Of a stretch of DNA of 24,277 nt, positions 7,867 through 19,400 are shown in pieces. The position numbers and the translations under genes are program-made. This stretch comes from Pelargonium nanum. Taxonomy: Eukaryota; Streptophyta; Magnoliopsida; Geraniales; Geraniaceae. Each line of letters opens with the position of its first letter. The stretch's first letter is position 1. The notes beneath the pieces were generated by a model. That model was given only the letters and a program-made list of their open reading frames with translations, made no database searches and was not told the DNA's origin. The DNA lies in the NCBI GenBank assembly GCA_036897485.1, contig JAYMTF010001321.1, positions 1 to 24,277 on the forward strand, read 5' to 3'.

Positions 7867-10093
7867 CTACACAGACACATTGACAAACGATGAGCCCTTC
7901 GCCAATGCCACGCCACTGCTGCTACTACTACAATCTTGGAGGTGGTCCTCGTCGTTTTGATAACCGAAGCAATCTCCGCCGTCCGATGTGGTATCTTGAT
8001 CTGCACTTGTGGCTGTGTGGAGGAGACCAATGACGGAGCTCTGGCCAGCGATTGCGAGAGGCTCAGTGAGTTGCTTCCCGTCTCGAGGCGGCGAAAACAC
8101 CACCGGCAGGTAGTGGTCCATCTCGCACGGGAACTTGGAGTTCTTAAAGTGCTCCTTCAACGCTTCCAATCCCTACCAATTAATTCAAAATAAGTGTATT
8201 GAACACTTGTTTTAGCACGAAAAGAGAGTATGTTCACTAACTTGTTGCTTGATTTGACACTATTTTGAGGGTGTTGAAGTACCTGAACTCTGGCATAAGT
8301 GACTTCACAAATTTTCCTAGAATTGAAAACCTCCCAGTGTTGGTGGTGAAATGCCTTGTACAGCCTCAAAGTTGCCTCTGGGGTTGTCATGTTCACGAAC
8401 CCATATCCCACATTGCACTTGTTGCTGTTCCATTTTCAATCACAACAATTACATACAAACACATATACAATTCTTAAATCAATGAGAACAAGGATAGATA
8501 ATAACTTGAAATCAATGGGGAGATAGACGAAATCATAGGCGGATAGTGGCTGATCATCGCCCTCTTCGATCTGCTCGTTACAGTGAATGCAGTGATTGTC
8601 TAGCATGTTCAGTAGCAGCTTCTGGCTGCAACAAAACACTAAAAATGATTCACAATTCACATAGGATTGATCATTTTCATTAATCAATGTGTAACAAGAA
8701 CACAAACCTGTACTTGTTGGGAATGTTCTTGATCATCACAGTGGTCCGAGAGTCTCTCGAATTCGATTCCTCCACGGCATCTTCGCCGATAAGAAATCGA
8801 GCATCGAGCTTCTTCCCTCGTCTCCCCTTCCATGGCCTAATCCTAGGTTGCTGTGGTTGCTTTCTTCTCACCATCGAAGCAGACCCATTGCTGTAGCATT
8901 GCCTGTTCTTCTCCGACGGTCTCCTTGATTCGCTATCTTCAATTCTATTGTTAATTCCACCTTTGAGTGATAATGTAGTTCCCATAGACGCAATCAAGCT
9001 ATTGTAGCTACCATTGTTGTGTCCTGATTTCTTGGACGAGTGTTGTGAATGTTGGGATCCATGGGAACGAGGACTGGAGGAGTTGGATGATGTTGGACAG
9101 CCGGAGAATTTGGCCGGCGATGGCGGTGTATGTGTGTAATTTTGATTACTTGTACCACTGCGGTGGTACATGTTGGCCGGAGCATACTTCCGGTTGTGGC
9201 CGCCGGGACGGCTAAACTCAATTACGACGCTCCTCCCTTGAATTTCGTTCCCGTTCATCTCTCTCAGAGCCTTGGCTGCGTCTCTAATGTCGAAGAACTC
9301 AACGAACCTCTGGTGCTTCTTCAATGGAGTCTCTCTCAGCTCCTTCACATCCCCTGATTCAGAAAATAGCAAAAATCAAAAGTTACTTTCGGCATAACCA
9401 GATCTCTTTCTATTTTCACTGCAAATTCAAATAATTACTGTAGTAAATTAATAGTTATGGTTTTCGGTTCCTACCAAATGCCTCGAATGTTTCTTTAAGA
9501 AAACTGGTGGTGACGTTGGGGTCCAAATTGAAGATCACTATAGTCCCCTGATTGTGGCCGTCGGGGACGACGTGGCTCGCCGGGACGACGAACTGAGCCC
9601 ACACAGCGCAGCCGGCAATGAGTCCACGCGCCGGCGGAGGAAGTGGAGCGAACGAATTAGCGGCGGCGAAGGCGGCGTAGTGGTTCCGGAGACGGCTCTG
9701 CTGCTGCATGTGCTGCTCGCGTATCTCCGTCAACGCACACTGTGCATGTCGCAGGTCGTAGAAATGGACGGTCACGATCCCATCGCAGACCTTCTCCATT
9801 TCCACCCCTCGGATCTCCCCGAACACCTCCAATTCCCGCCTCACCGTCGACTCGCTCGCCTCGTACGGCACCGAACTCAGCACCAGCGTCCGCGTCGGCA
9901 CAGCCGACACCGGCGGCAGCTCCACACACCCCGGGTACACCGCGCCGCCGCCGCAGAACGGTAACATTTGCGGCGGCGGAGGCGGAGGATGTAATAGGTG
10001 AGTCACCTGATTATTATTGGAGCATCTCGGCCGAAACTCGGGCGCCGTCGGGTCCAAGTTCCCCGGAAACCGGACGAGGCCGGTTCTTTCCAT
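7867..10093 (-). CDS. TEL1: TERMINAL EAR1-like Mei2-type RNA-binding protein
   Basis: Five exons on the minus strand: 10093-9475, 9353-8708, 8625-8506, 8424-8283, 8172-7867, all with GT..AG introns and consistent phase, giving about 610 residues, similar to the TEL/TE1 family. RRM1 lies near residues 67-135 (RNP2-like TLVLSSVP), RRM2 near 183-256 ([13 protein letters not shown]), and the diagnostic Mei2-type RRM3 near 408-515: [12 protein letters not shown] joins across an intron to [13 protein letters not shown], then [18 protein letters not shown] and [16 protein letters not shown] proline run (PPPPPP) and Ser/His-rich linkers separate the domains. The family (maize TE1, rice PLA2, Arabidopsis TEL1/TEL2) limits leaf initiation at the shoot apex, presumably by binding RNA. 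Exon 1 is unusually GC-rich compared with the introns. TEL1 rather than TEL2 is suggested only by the neighbouring desulfhydrase gene. Confidence 0.95.
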
Positions 10094-12627
10094 GAGAGGA
10101 GCGGTTTCCGGGAGACGATACGGCGGAGGTATTTAATATTGGTTTGGTTATGGTTCGGTTCTTGAAGAGGCTTCTCGTATTGTGGAGCGACGGTACAGAT
10201 TCTCTCTCTAAAAAACAGTTGTTTGGTTTGATCTTAGCGCCTCAGCAGAAAAAGCAGTAAAAATGGAGAGGAGTGTCCTTTTTTCAATTTCCATTTCCTT
10301 TCTCTACGAGCCATTGTTGCTAAATATGTCCTTGACCTGTCCATCTTCTGCTACTAATACCATCTTGAATTTACTTGACAGTCCTTGTGGATTTTCAAAG
10401 ACACGGCGTTGAGTTAGGGGCAGAATGGGGATTTCGGGAGGTGAGTAATAATTGCCTTGAAGGCATGTACTTGTCGTGCTGTGTTTTGACTACACTGTAT
10501 CTGTAATGGAAAATTGGTTGCTTTATTTGGTCACTAGCCACCTTATTGTTTTTCATATATTACCAAAATATAAATTTACAACAAGTTTCTTAGTTTGTTC
10601 AATTTGACTAATTTCATTTAACATAATAGATAATTGTAAACATTTAAAATATATGAACCAACATATGTGTATTTGATTATCAAATTGACATAATAGACAA
10701 TTGTAATACTAGGAAGATTGTATCTCCATTTTGTTTATGTAGAATTTGTGTATGTCTTGTCTTGTTCCCCATTTGTTGCACATGCATTAATGGAGCTACC
10801 CTACCTAGCTTTGTTTATGGGTTGTGACACATTTATTTATAAATAGTATCAGATCAGATTTATGGGGTCCTTTATAAACCCAAAAGTATGTGAAAGAGAT
10901 GTTTCCTTCATCCCTTCATTTTCAATGACTTTTCTATATTAATCACCTTCCAGACATTCTATCATATCTATTGTATTGTCACTCAGTCCCCTACTACCCT
11001 CTCCCTATATGATATTGATAGATAGCTCATTTATTTACATAAATATTTTTCAAATTTGGAAAACAAGCACATAGCAAAAACTTAACCCAACCACAGGTCC
11101 ACAACCAGTACCACCCTTCAACCATAATCCATAAAGCACAAAATAAACAAACTCCATCTATAAGAGGTTGGAGACAACAAATCTATGAGACCATCCTTGT
11201 TACCAGGAATGCTGTGTAGTACCAAGACATCATGAAAATATATTTTCGAATTTCTATCATCAAATTTTACCAAACAATATCTACGAATACTTACAGATAT
11301 TTTACGTCCTTTTACCTAGACCTTTTGATTAAAGTTACCAAACGACACTATGTGCACAACCCATACTAAGTAGCAAGTACTATAATTTTAATTACTAATA
11401 CTAAATTTTTGGGACATGTGTAAACTATGCGACTTCGTGTCGTGTCCTGCCCCGTGTGACCGTGGCAAATCGAGTTTGTATCTCAACATTTTTCTTTGTT
11501 GGGGTCATGAGATTCTAGGGGTTGGATTAATTAATGTTTAAGCACTGCTTAAAAGTTAACACAACACTGTGATCAAGAATGCTCAAATATAAAAACTATA
11601 GTTGGACAGCAACCACTAACCACATTACCCAATGTGGATTTAAAAACTACTTCCCAGATTTACTGTCCCACAGGCCACAGTCCACAAAGGGAGAGAGAGA
11701 GAACCTTGAGGTGAAGCAGGCAAATTTGGCAGGAATTTTCAGGAGCCCAAAATGACAGAGCTAGCTAGCTATGGTGCTATACAGTGTAATCTGATACATT
11801 ATAAAAAGCTTGTTTTCACCAAACAGTAATTGGTCCAATTGATGTTCCTATCAATATTTGCACTCAACTTTATGGAGTTTGGGACACATGCTGATTAATA
11901 AGTGGTTCTCCAATGGACTATACAGGAACTTTCTCAGCACGGTAACTAAATGAACCGTGTTGACACAACACAATCCACTATATTCTGCACAATAGAACCA
12001 ACACGTTCGGCAGTTATTATGAATAGTTTACAATTATACTCTTAAGTTGGCATGACGGATGTGTTGGGCGTGTCACAATACAACTAACTAATTGTTAGTG
12101 CGTGTTTTAAAGGTCCAACACGAACACAACATGATTAAAATGCGTGAAGTTAAATACATTAAATTTGTGTCATGTTCGTGTCGTGTTACGTCACGAATTA
12201 TCAACTCTATTCCTAACGGTGAATGAGATAAGCATAGAAAGGTGTCCAGGGGATGGAATCAATGCACAAGGATAATGAGTATAGAAAAGTTTGGCTTCAA
12301 GTGTTGACAAATAACAACTGAAAGCCCCATTGTTGACACACTTTCAGGCAACACAGAAGAATATTTCACTTCACTTAGATAGCAGTGTCACTGCAGCCAG
12401 TTAAGATATAGAATATTGGACAGCTGACAACCTTTCTACAAATCAAGAGAAGGTAAAGCCTACCATTCCTAAAAACTTGGTAAGAAGATCTTTGTCGCAC
12501 TTGTGGTACTACCTAGCTCGAATCCGAATTAAACTGGATGGTTCACACACACAAAAAATGTAATGCCCGCAACTGCAAGTGTAATATGGTGAAAATGTTT
12601 TATGCCCCGGTAGAACCCGTCATTGTA
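10094..12627. other. TEL upstream region and intergenic DNA before the desulfhydrase stop
   Basis: This 2.5-kb stretch holds the TEL promoter and 5' UTR next to 10093 and the 3' flank of the desulfhydrase gene next to 12628. No coding frame with family resemblance was seen. A GA run (GGGAGAGAGAGAGAACC) lies near 11689-11705. A repeat-like zone of CGTGT/ACACG words is listed at 11938-12208, and a similar short one lies at 11410-11470. Confidence 0.5.
11938..12208. repeat. degenerate repeat rich in CGTGTCGTGTT/ACACGAACAC words
   Basis: Words such as GTGTTGACACAACAC, CCAACACGTTCGG, GTGTTGGGCGTGTCAC, CCAACACGAACACAAC and CATGTTCGTGTCGTGTTACG recur in both orientations in this short span, whereas the neighbouring sequence lacks them. 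Such words are common in decayed plant transposons. I could not find a coding domain, target duplication or terminal repeats, so the class is left open. Confidence 0.4.
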
Positions 12628-15600
12628 CTAATGAAAGTAAGACTTGTACCTCTGCGCTAATCCAAACATACCAAGAGTGCCCCCTGTGTGAAGCATCACC
12701 ACTTCTGTACCATTTTCGACTTCCTTTCTACTCAGTAGTGTTGCCAATTCCCAACCAGCTAATGTGTATATTGGATCCACTAAAATGCCAGTTTGCTGTG
12801 CAATTTGCTGGCATGCCTCTACTTCCCCTTCCAATACATTGCCAAATCTGGAGTTGGAAGAACAAAAAAATATATATATACATATATAAGAAAGGAACTT
12901 GAAGCCTTCTCAATCAAGTAAAATAACTATAAGTACAAATATAATGCTGAAATTACTTTTATTCCGCGGTCTGGGTTACTTGTGAATGTAATTAGTCCAG
13001 ATGACAGATTAGTTAGATTAGGACCATCTGCTGCTCAGTTACACAAGAAATCAATACTAAACTTTGGAGCCCATATTGATGAGCAAAAGATGGACTGAGT
13101 TTAGCAAATAATGGTTTCATAAAAAATCAAATTGAAAAAGAGCTGGTGACACGAGAAACTTTAGAAGGAATTCAGTACTAAAAATTACTTCAAAATTATT
13201 TTTTGTGGCTGCCATATATAGGTCAAAAGCAATGAAACAAAGAAAATAATGTAGGATAAAGATTAAACATAACAAGAGCAGGAAAGTAGGAAAATGGTAC
13301 TCACTTCCTTGGATGAGAGCGCTCTATCCAATTCACAAGCCCGCCATCCACTCCATTTAAGTCCCGCTCAACCATTTGAAAAGCATAGTACTTTTTGAAA
13401 TCAGAAATAAGGCGTTTCTCCTGTTCTTTGTACCCATCAATAGTATCAGCCAGCATTACTGCACTTATCTCCCACGGGAGACTGACAGAAAGCCACAGCA
13501 GCAGTTATGCATCAACTGATAATCAAACCCACAAAAATATAATCACTCAAACATCTAGTTAGTTCAACCATGACAATATATCAAAGAAAATGGCACACAC
13601 CCCAGACATAAAGCTCCAAGGCCTAAACCAACAGCTGTTGTCCCAGTACCAGCATCAACAACAAATTTTACGGGCCTTTCTTTTCCAAACAAATGTTTCT
13701 GTGATAAGTGCTGTACTAAGCGAATGACGCCTGTAAGAAGGAAAAAGTATTTGGTGAGTTGAGCTTTTCAGTAAAGAATAACAACAATACAAAAGAAGAA
13801 ACACCTTTACACGCATAAATTGAAATAAGAAAGGATGCAGAAATGCCTCTAGTCTGCATATATAAGATTATCTAGTTACCTAGCAATGCTATAGCATCCC
13901 CTGCACCTTCATTGATAACTACAACCTTTCTTGGGCAGCTTTCAGCAAATTCATGTGTTTGCATTTGCACAGGATTTGAAGCCTCAGTTGCTTGAGTTAT
14001 GAAAGCAGCCTCAAGAATATCGCTGAACCATACAACTGAACCATTGTTTCCTGCAAGCAAATTGGCATGCCTCTTGAGCATTTCTTCCCTATTTGCATAT
14101 TGAGATCTTGGAACATATGTCACATTTCCATACATTTTTGAAATCAGATTATAGCCAGTCAAAATTTTAGGTTGCTCCCCTCGTAAAAGCAAATGTGACT
14201 TTAGTCCTCTCTCCGCACATGAAACAGCTGCACATCAGGCAAGTAATATTTAAAAGGTAGGACTCATATGACTATTATTATCAAAGCAGAATGAACTTTA
14301 AACAACATTATAAGAAAGATTCCCATGTATACCTACCAACAGCTGCTGCATGTGCGCTTTGACAACCTCCGCATGTAACCTGAAGAATGACCCAGTTGAA
14401 TGTTATTCAATCTTGGAAGTCCCTCTCATGAAAGGAGTCATTACTTGGTGTAGTTCGTGTTTTCTTTATATTTTGGTGTGGGCTTCACTATGTGTAAAAC
14501 AGAATGAGTTCCATTAAGCAACAAAAAGCATCAGAAAAAAATGCCAAAAATCAACATAAGTAATGCAACACCTTTTAGATTCGTGTTATTCATTCACTGT
14601 TCATCTCTACTTCTGAGTCTCAAAATCAATCTAGAACAGACAGCGGCCATTTAAGAGCACTTATTTAGGGATTCTTAACTTCTGAACACTTCATTTAGAG
14701 AAAGAATAGTTAGACTAACTTATGCACTGGGTGCTCTTGTTGTAACAAATTCAAAGGACTCTAACTAACTTATATTAGTGATATTGCTGGTAGATCACGC
14801 ATAACTAATTAACCGAAAAAAGGTGTACACTCATATTGGGATGAAAGGGTATTAATAGTTACAAATTAAATGCCATGTTACATTGAAAAAGACTAATGTC
14901 TTACCACATCAGTCACTGAATAATCTTCAACGAGTGGAAGTAGTCCATCTAGTTTTCTCGCTTTATTACCATTTACCAGAGGATGCAACAAATCATCCCT
15001 CACAACATAAAAGGATGGACCATGATTCTTCTCCTCCATCAAGTCATCACCCAGTGATGGATTAGTTCTGTTTATAAAAGAAGTGTTACCGAACAATCCA
15101 CCTTTGTGCTGTACAGGTGCAGCAGAAACCGCTATTTGGTGAATTTTACTCCCAGGGTTGATTAATGTCCATCTTCTATCAAGCAATTTTGAAATGAACT
15201 CTCCACCCCTCGATTGAAGCTTGCAAATGCTCTGGAAATTAGGGAAAAACAATGGCACAACATGTGAAAAACAACATACATTATGAATGTCCAAGTCAAG
15301 AAGTTGACAAGGCCTTTAATGATTAATCCCGAAACTGAAAATTTGAGACAGCCAAGAACAAAACACAGTCCGAAGAAGTCACAAGAATGCCAAAGCTTCT
15401 GTGCAAGTTAAACCCATATTGCAAATTGGCAACTGACTTACATAACAAATCCCCAAAGTTCATATGAAGGTCAATCTGGCATCACAAACCTAAGAATTTG
15501 CACACAAAAAAACATCTAATTCTTGAGCCCACCTACAAATAATGAACATTCATAGCATTCATCAACTGTAAATTGTTTCGGCCCAGGCAAAACTTGTCTA

Positions 15601-15817
15601 CTCAACCCATCAATCTAATAAACAAGTTTTCTTCTTTAATCTAACCCGTCATACAAAGACTTGATTGCTAAAATATATAGAAATCAACAGAAAATAAAAA
15701 TAATTGGAACAAACCACCCATAACTACAGCAAGCTATAAGTTGAGATAGAGGAAGACCTGAGGAGAGCTGGTAAAAGGAACACTCAGCAACTTCTCCGAG
15801 CAGCACCAGATTGTCAT
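12628..15817 (-). CDS. D-CDES2: D-cysteine desulfhydrase 2 (PLP-dependent, probably mitochondrial)
   Basis: Seven exons on the minus strand: 15817-15758, 15231-14905, 14379-14337, 14227-13880, 13730-13601, 13481-13305, 12847-12628. All introns are GT..AG and the phases agree, giving about 434 residues, close to the roughly 427 I recall for the Arabidopsis protein. The family releases H2S, pyruvate and ammonia from D-cysteine and is related to bacterial ACC deaminase (tryptophan-synthase-beta fold). Visible motifs: the PLP lysine in [11 protein letters not shown] (Lys near 110), the substrate loop [14 protein letters not shown], the glycine-rich phosphate-binding stretch [34 protein letters not shown], and the C-terminal [16 protein letters not shown]. 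The first 60 or so residues precede the catalytic fold and are poor in acidic residues, which fits an organelle-targeting peptide. The 20-residue first exon is chosen because its ATG and donor keep phase with exon 2; it is the least certain exon. Confidence 0.93.
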
Positions 15818-15939
15818 GGCTGAGCAGCTTCCCGCTCAATGTTTCTGTCTGTTAGCAATTGTCTCTCCTATCACCGCTTATTAGCTGAAATTCCAACAAC
15901 AAAAAAAAAAAGAGTATTTTATTGGGCAACATATCTTGG

Positions 15940-16085
15940 TTACGGAGGTGGCAATTTAGGGATCGGATCGGGTCCGCTTGGGTTCGGGTTGCTTGAATTT
16001 ATCCTACCCAAAATTGCTTTGGTTTATTTGGAATTCGGTTTTTCATCAGGCCGGGTTTCATTTTTGGATATAAAATGAGCTCGTC
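15940..16085. repeat. possible degenerate transposon fragment (GGGTTCGG-rich)
   Basis: GGTGGCAATTTAGGGATCGG, GGGTCCGCTTGGGTTCGGG and GGCCGGGTTTC resemble the GGTGGCAA..CGGGTTCGGGT starts seen in many plant repeats, often hAT-related. A partner end and target duplication were not found. Similar words (ATTGCCGGGTCAAATTT, GGGTCAGGTTTCGGGTG) recur at about 22540-22610 inside SDA1. Confidence 0.35.
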
Positions 16086-16371
16086 CGAACGTGTTTCTCC
16101 GATTCGGCCCGAACATATAGAATGCAAATCTGACTCGAAATGGTTGAGCTAAAATTATGTTAGAAATTTGGGTGATCAAATTTCGAGTTAAATTGTCAGC
16201 TCTACCTTATTATAATCCAATCTAATGATGTTGTTGTTCTAGCATTCATAATAGTTACGCTATTTTTTGTAATGTATGGCCTTGACCAAACAAAAGCCCT
16301 TAGTCATATAGACTTAAAACGTTAAACCGGAATGGTTTGGTTCGTTCCGAATCGGGCTGGCTTTTCCGAAA

Positions 16372-16432
16372 TGGGCCTTCAACAAAACATAGCATCCACT
16401 CGTATCGATCTTTAAGGGTTTTTCTAGGGTTC
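16372..16432 (+). promoter_or_regulatory. site II motif plus telo-box-like motifs upstream of SDA1
   Basis: TGGGCC lies at 16372-16377, AAGGGTTT at 16414-16421 and CTAGGGTT at 16424-16431, within 120 bp of the SDA1 start codon. In plants the pairing of a site II element (TGGGCC/T, bound by TCP factors) with a telo box (AAACCCTA or its inverse) marks promoters of ribosomal-protein and ribosome-biogenesis genes. SDA1 is in that class. The telo boxes are imperfect matches, and activity is inferred. Confidence 0.6.
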
Positions 16433-16489
16433 TTTGTGACTTCCTGAGCGAAGACAAACAGAGAAGCAGAGACTCAACCGCCAGCAACA

Positions 16490-19400
16490 ATGTCTTCTCA
16501 CCTCCTCTCGCCGGAGCCGCTCTCCGCATCCGGCCGGAGTGCAGAGAAGCTGAACCTGAGCCTCCCGAATCTCCAGTCCAAGATGAAGGCCGACCCCGAA
16601 GGCTACCAGAGGGAGCTGGACCTCCTCTACAGCCAATTCAACTCTTCTCTCGAGCTCTTCAAGCAACAGGCCGCTCTCAGCTTCTCCTCCATCAGCGGCA
16701 TAGGCGCCGATCCAACTGTCGCCAAAGACCTCGGTGACCGCGCCATGTTTTTGTCTCACGTTGCTCCGTTTTATCCCAATCAGCTCGCTGATTTCCCGGA
16801 GAAGCTCGCCGAGTTGCTCAGCTGCGCCGCTCGGTTGCCCTCGGGGCTGAGGTGCCATGTCACTCAAGCCCTCATTCTTCTCATGAATCGGCAGGTACGT
16901 TGAATTTTTTGTTCGTATAATTCTTCTAGTCCTAAATTGTGTTCCTCTGTTTGTAATTGCCGGTAATTCTGTGCTTGTAGATGGTGGACATTGAGCAAAC
17001 TCTTCAGCTGTTCATGGAGCTGCAGATTCACGGTGATAGGAATTTGAAAAAATTGGCGTTTTCTCATGTTATTCAAACTATTAGGCGAATGAATCAGAAG
17101 CACAAGGATGGAGTTAAAAATGGAAAACTTCAGAAAATATTGTTTGAATTACTAAAGGTTAGATTTCATTAGGATACATTTTCACTAGCTTCCATAATCC
17201 ATGATGATTTTTTGTATTCTGTTCAATTCACCTCATGATGACGTTTCTTTCTTTGTGTTGGATTGGATGGATTGCAGAAGGAAGAAACAATTGCGAAGAG
17301 ATCACTTGTCACACTGTGTGAACTACACCGGAGGAAGGTTTGGTTTGATAGCAGGACAGCAGATGCCATTTGCAGTGCATGTTTTCACGAATCACCTCGG
17401 TATAGTTCTTTTGTCTGCTTCCCGTTCATTTTTCCGATCTTAGATTTGAGAAACTATAATGTGTACTTCAATTCTTTAGGATCATGGTTGCCTCCATATC
17501 ATTTCTTCTTGATTATGAGAAGATCCTAGATGATGATGATGACAGTGATGCTTCAAGCAGTGAAGATGAAGCCACTCCTAAAGCTGTTTCCCTTAGTAAA
17601 GAGTCTATTTACAAGGTCTGTCACAAAATTTAACAATATATTTTTTAGAAACTGATTATCATTTTGTAGGTTTTTACTGTGAACCTGCATATGTCGGGTA
17701 TATGATCAATATTAATTTATGGAATAGAGAAACCTTTTTATTGACATGTTTTAGTTTAATGTACTGCAGTTCATAAAATTATGAGTGACAAGGTCCAAAT
17801 GATTCAGTCCAGAAAGATAATACTTAGGAAAACTTTCATGTTTGTCTGCGTGAAATCTAACATGTCCCTGGTCTATTTGTACTGCTGTTTTAAGCATAGT
17901 AACAACTGTGGGATTCTCTTAATGATTTTCTATCAACAGTAATTCATTGTTTATGTTTCATTTCTCAAAACTTTGGAACAAAGTATGAAAAAAGAGAGAG
18001 TAGAAAGTGGAATATGTCATGCATAATTGCCTATTCATTGAGACAGAAGAGATTAATCCACTAACATTTTTTAATGAACTTATTATTTAGAATAGAATAA
18101 AACACCTTCTATTATAGGTACAGTGCTAGTAACAACTAATTGGCACTGCTATAAAGAAAGGTAACTGCAAATATAAAAGCCTAGATGAGGCACTTTCTTA
18201 CACATCTAGACTTAAATGAAGTGCAAAATTGTAATACTGTAAATTAATACAATTTTAGTTGCTTAATGTAAATATTTATTTGAAAATATCTATTATTGGG
18301 GTAGTAATAGTGAATATGATTTGACTTTTGAGGAACTCCAACATGAATTTTCCTTTGATAAAAAGGTTGAATTAGCTAAATAATTTCTAGAATAATTCGA
18401 GAATATGTTTCTATGATACAGGCTAATCATAAAGGTACAGTTAGAAGCAAAAAGAAAAAGCAAGCCAAACTGCAGCGTGCTGTTCGTAGCATGAAAAGAC
18501 AGCAGCGTTTGTCATCAAGAGATAGTGGTTCAAATTATTATTCCCCTCTGAATCATCTGAAAGATTCACAGGTGTAGCTTTGATTATTAACTATCTGTAT
18601 TTCAGTGTACAGTAACATACATTTTAGTTTTGGGATAAATAAAGATTCTAAAATTTATTCTGCTGGCAGGGTTTTGCTGAGAAGCTATTTTCCAAACTTC
18701 AAACATGCAATGAACGTTTTGAGGTAACTGCTTTCTAATTTCTTTTCACTAAAGCAGATTTTTTTATTGCATAGTCAGTATGTGTATACTTGTGTTACTA
18801 GCAGCATATTGGCTTATCCAAGATTGTTTAATTTTTTTTTAGTATATAGTTTTGAAACTAGTTAAGTATCAGATCCCCCATCCCTGGGATCTTTTATATT
18901 GAAGCTGTACTATATTCAGTTTCTTTCTGCTTAAGCCAGTTTTAAGTTTCCTTACTACTCTATCTGATTGAGTTCTCAATGAGTATAATTATTCTCTACC
19001 AGCATGCCATTTTGGTAGTGAATTCATCACATATAAGTTACTACGCAATTGTTGGAAAGACATATTTATTGGGTTTTGGCAGAGAATTAGAGTTGGAAAC
19101 GGGCGTTAGGTAACCCAATTAAAGAAAAGAAGGAGAGGCTTGGTTGATGAATATTTTGAATGGTTGTAGACTTTCATTTGAGGAAAACTATTCTGATACT
19201 ACATAGTAGCTTCCTAATATGCCCATCCCTGCTCATAACAATTCAACAATTCAACAATTCTAAGACTCATTTCGTGCATATATTTCTTTCTACATTGTAT
19301 TTGATACTAATATTTTATGATTGTCCCTTCTCATCTGCTTCTATTCTCTTAGTTATTGTTTAATTTTGTAAGTCATATATGCATCAATATCTTTATCTGC

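Larger units (their letters stand above)
15818..16489. promoter_or_regulatory. shared upstream region between divergent desulfhydrase and SDA1 genes
   Basis: The two start codons, at 15817 (minus) and 16490 (plus), lie 672 bp apart and point away from each other, so this interval must carry both promoters and 5' UTRs. The middle, about 15940-16085, contains GGATCGGATCGGGTCCGC, TTGGGTTCGGGTTG and similar GGGTTCGG words that look like a degenerate transposon end. The SDA1-proximal part carries a site II motif and two telo-box-like motifs, listed separately. Confidence 0.6.

Noticed and set aside
9554-10095. Long open frames on the plus strand over the TEL first exon (136 and 117 residues)
   Set aside because: They come from the GC-rich codon use of TEL exon 1; their Arg/Pro/His-rich products match nothing known, while the minus frame encodes two RRM domains.
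11938-12208. Repeated CGTGT/ACACG words as a CRISPR-like or operator array
   Set aside because: The words are irregular in spacing and orientation, and the DNA is plant nuclear; decayed transposon sequence is the simpler reading.
16424-16867. 147-residue minus-strand frame over SDA1 exon 1
   Set aside because: Shadow of the GC-rich first exon of SDA1; no family resemblance.
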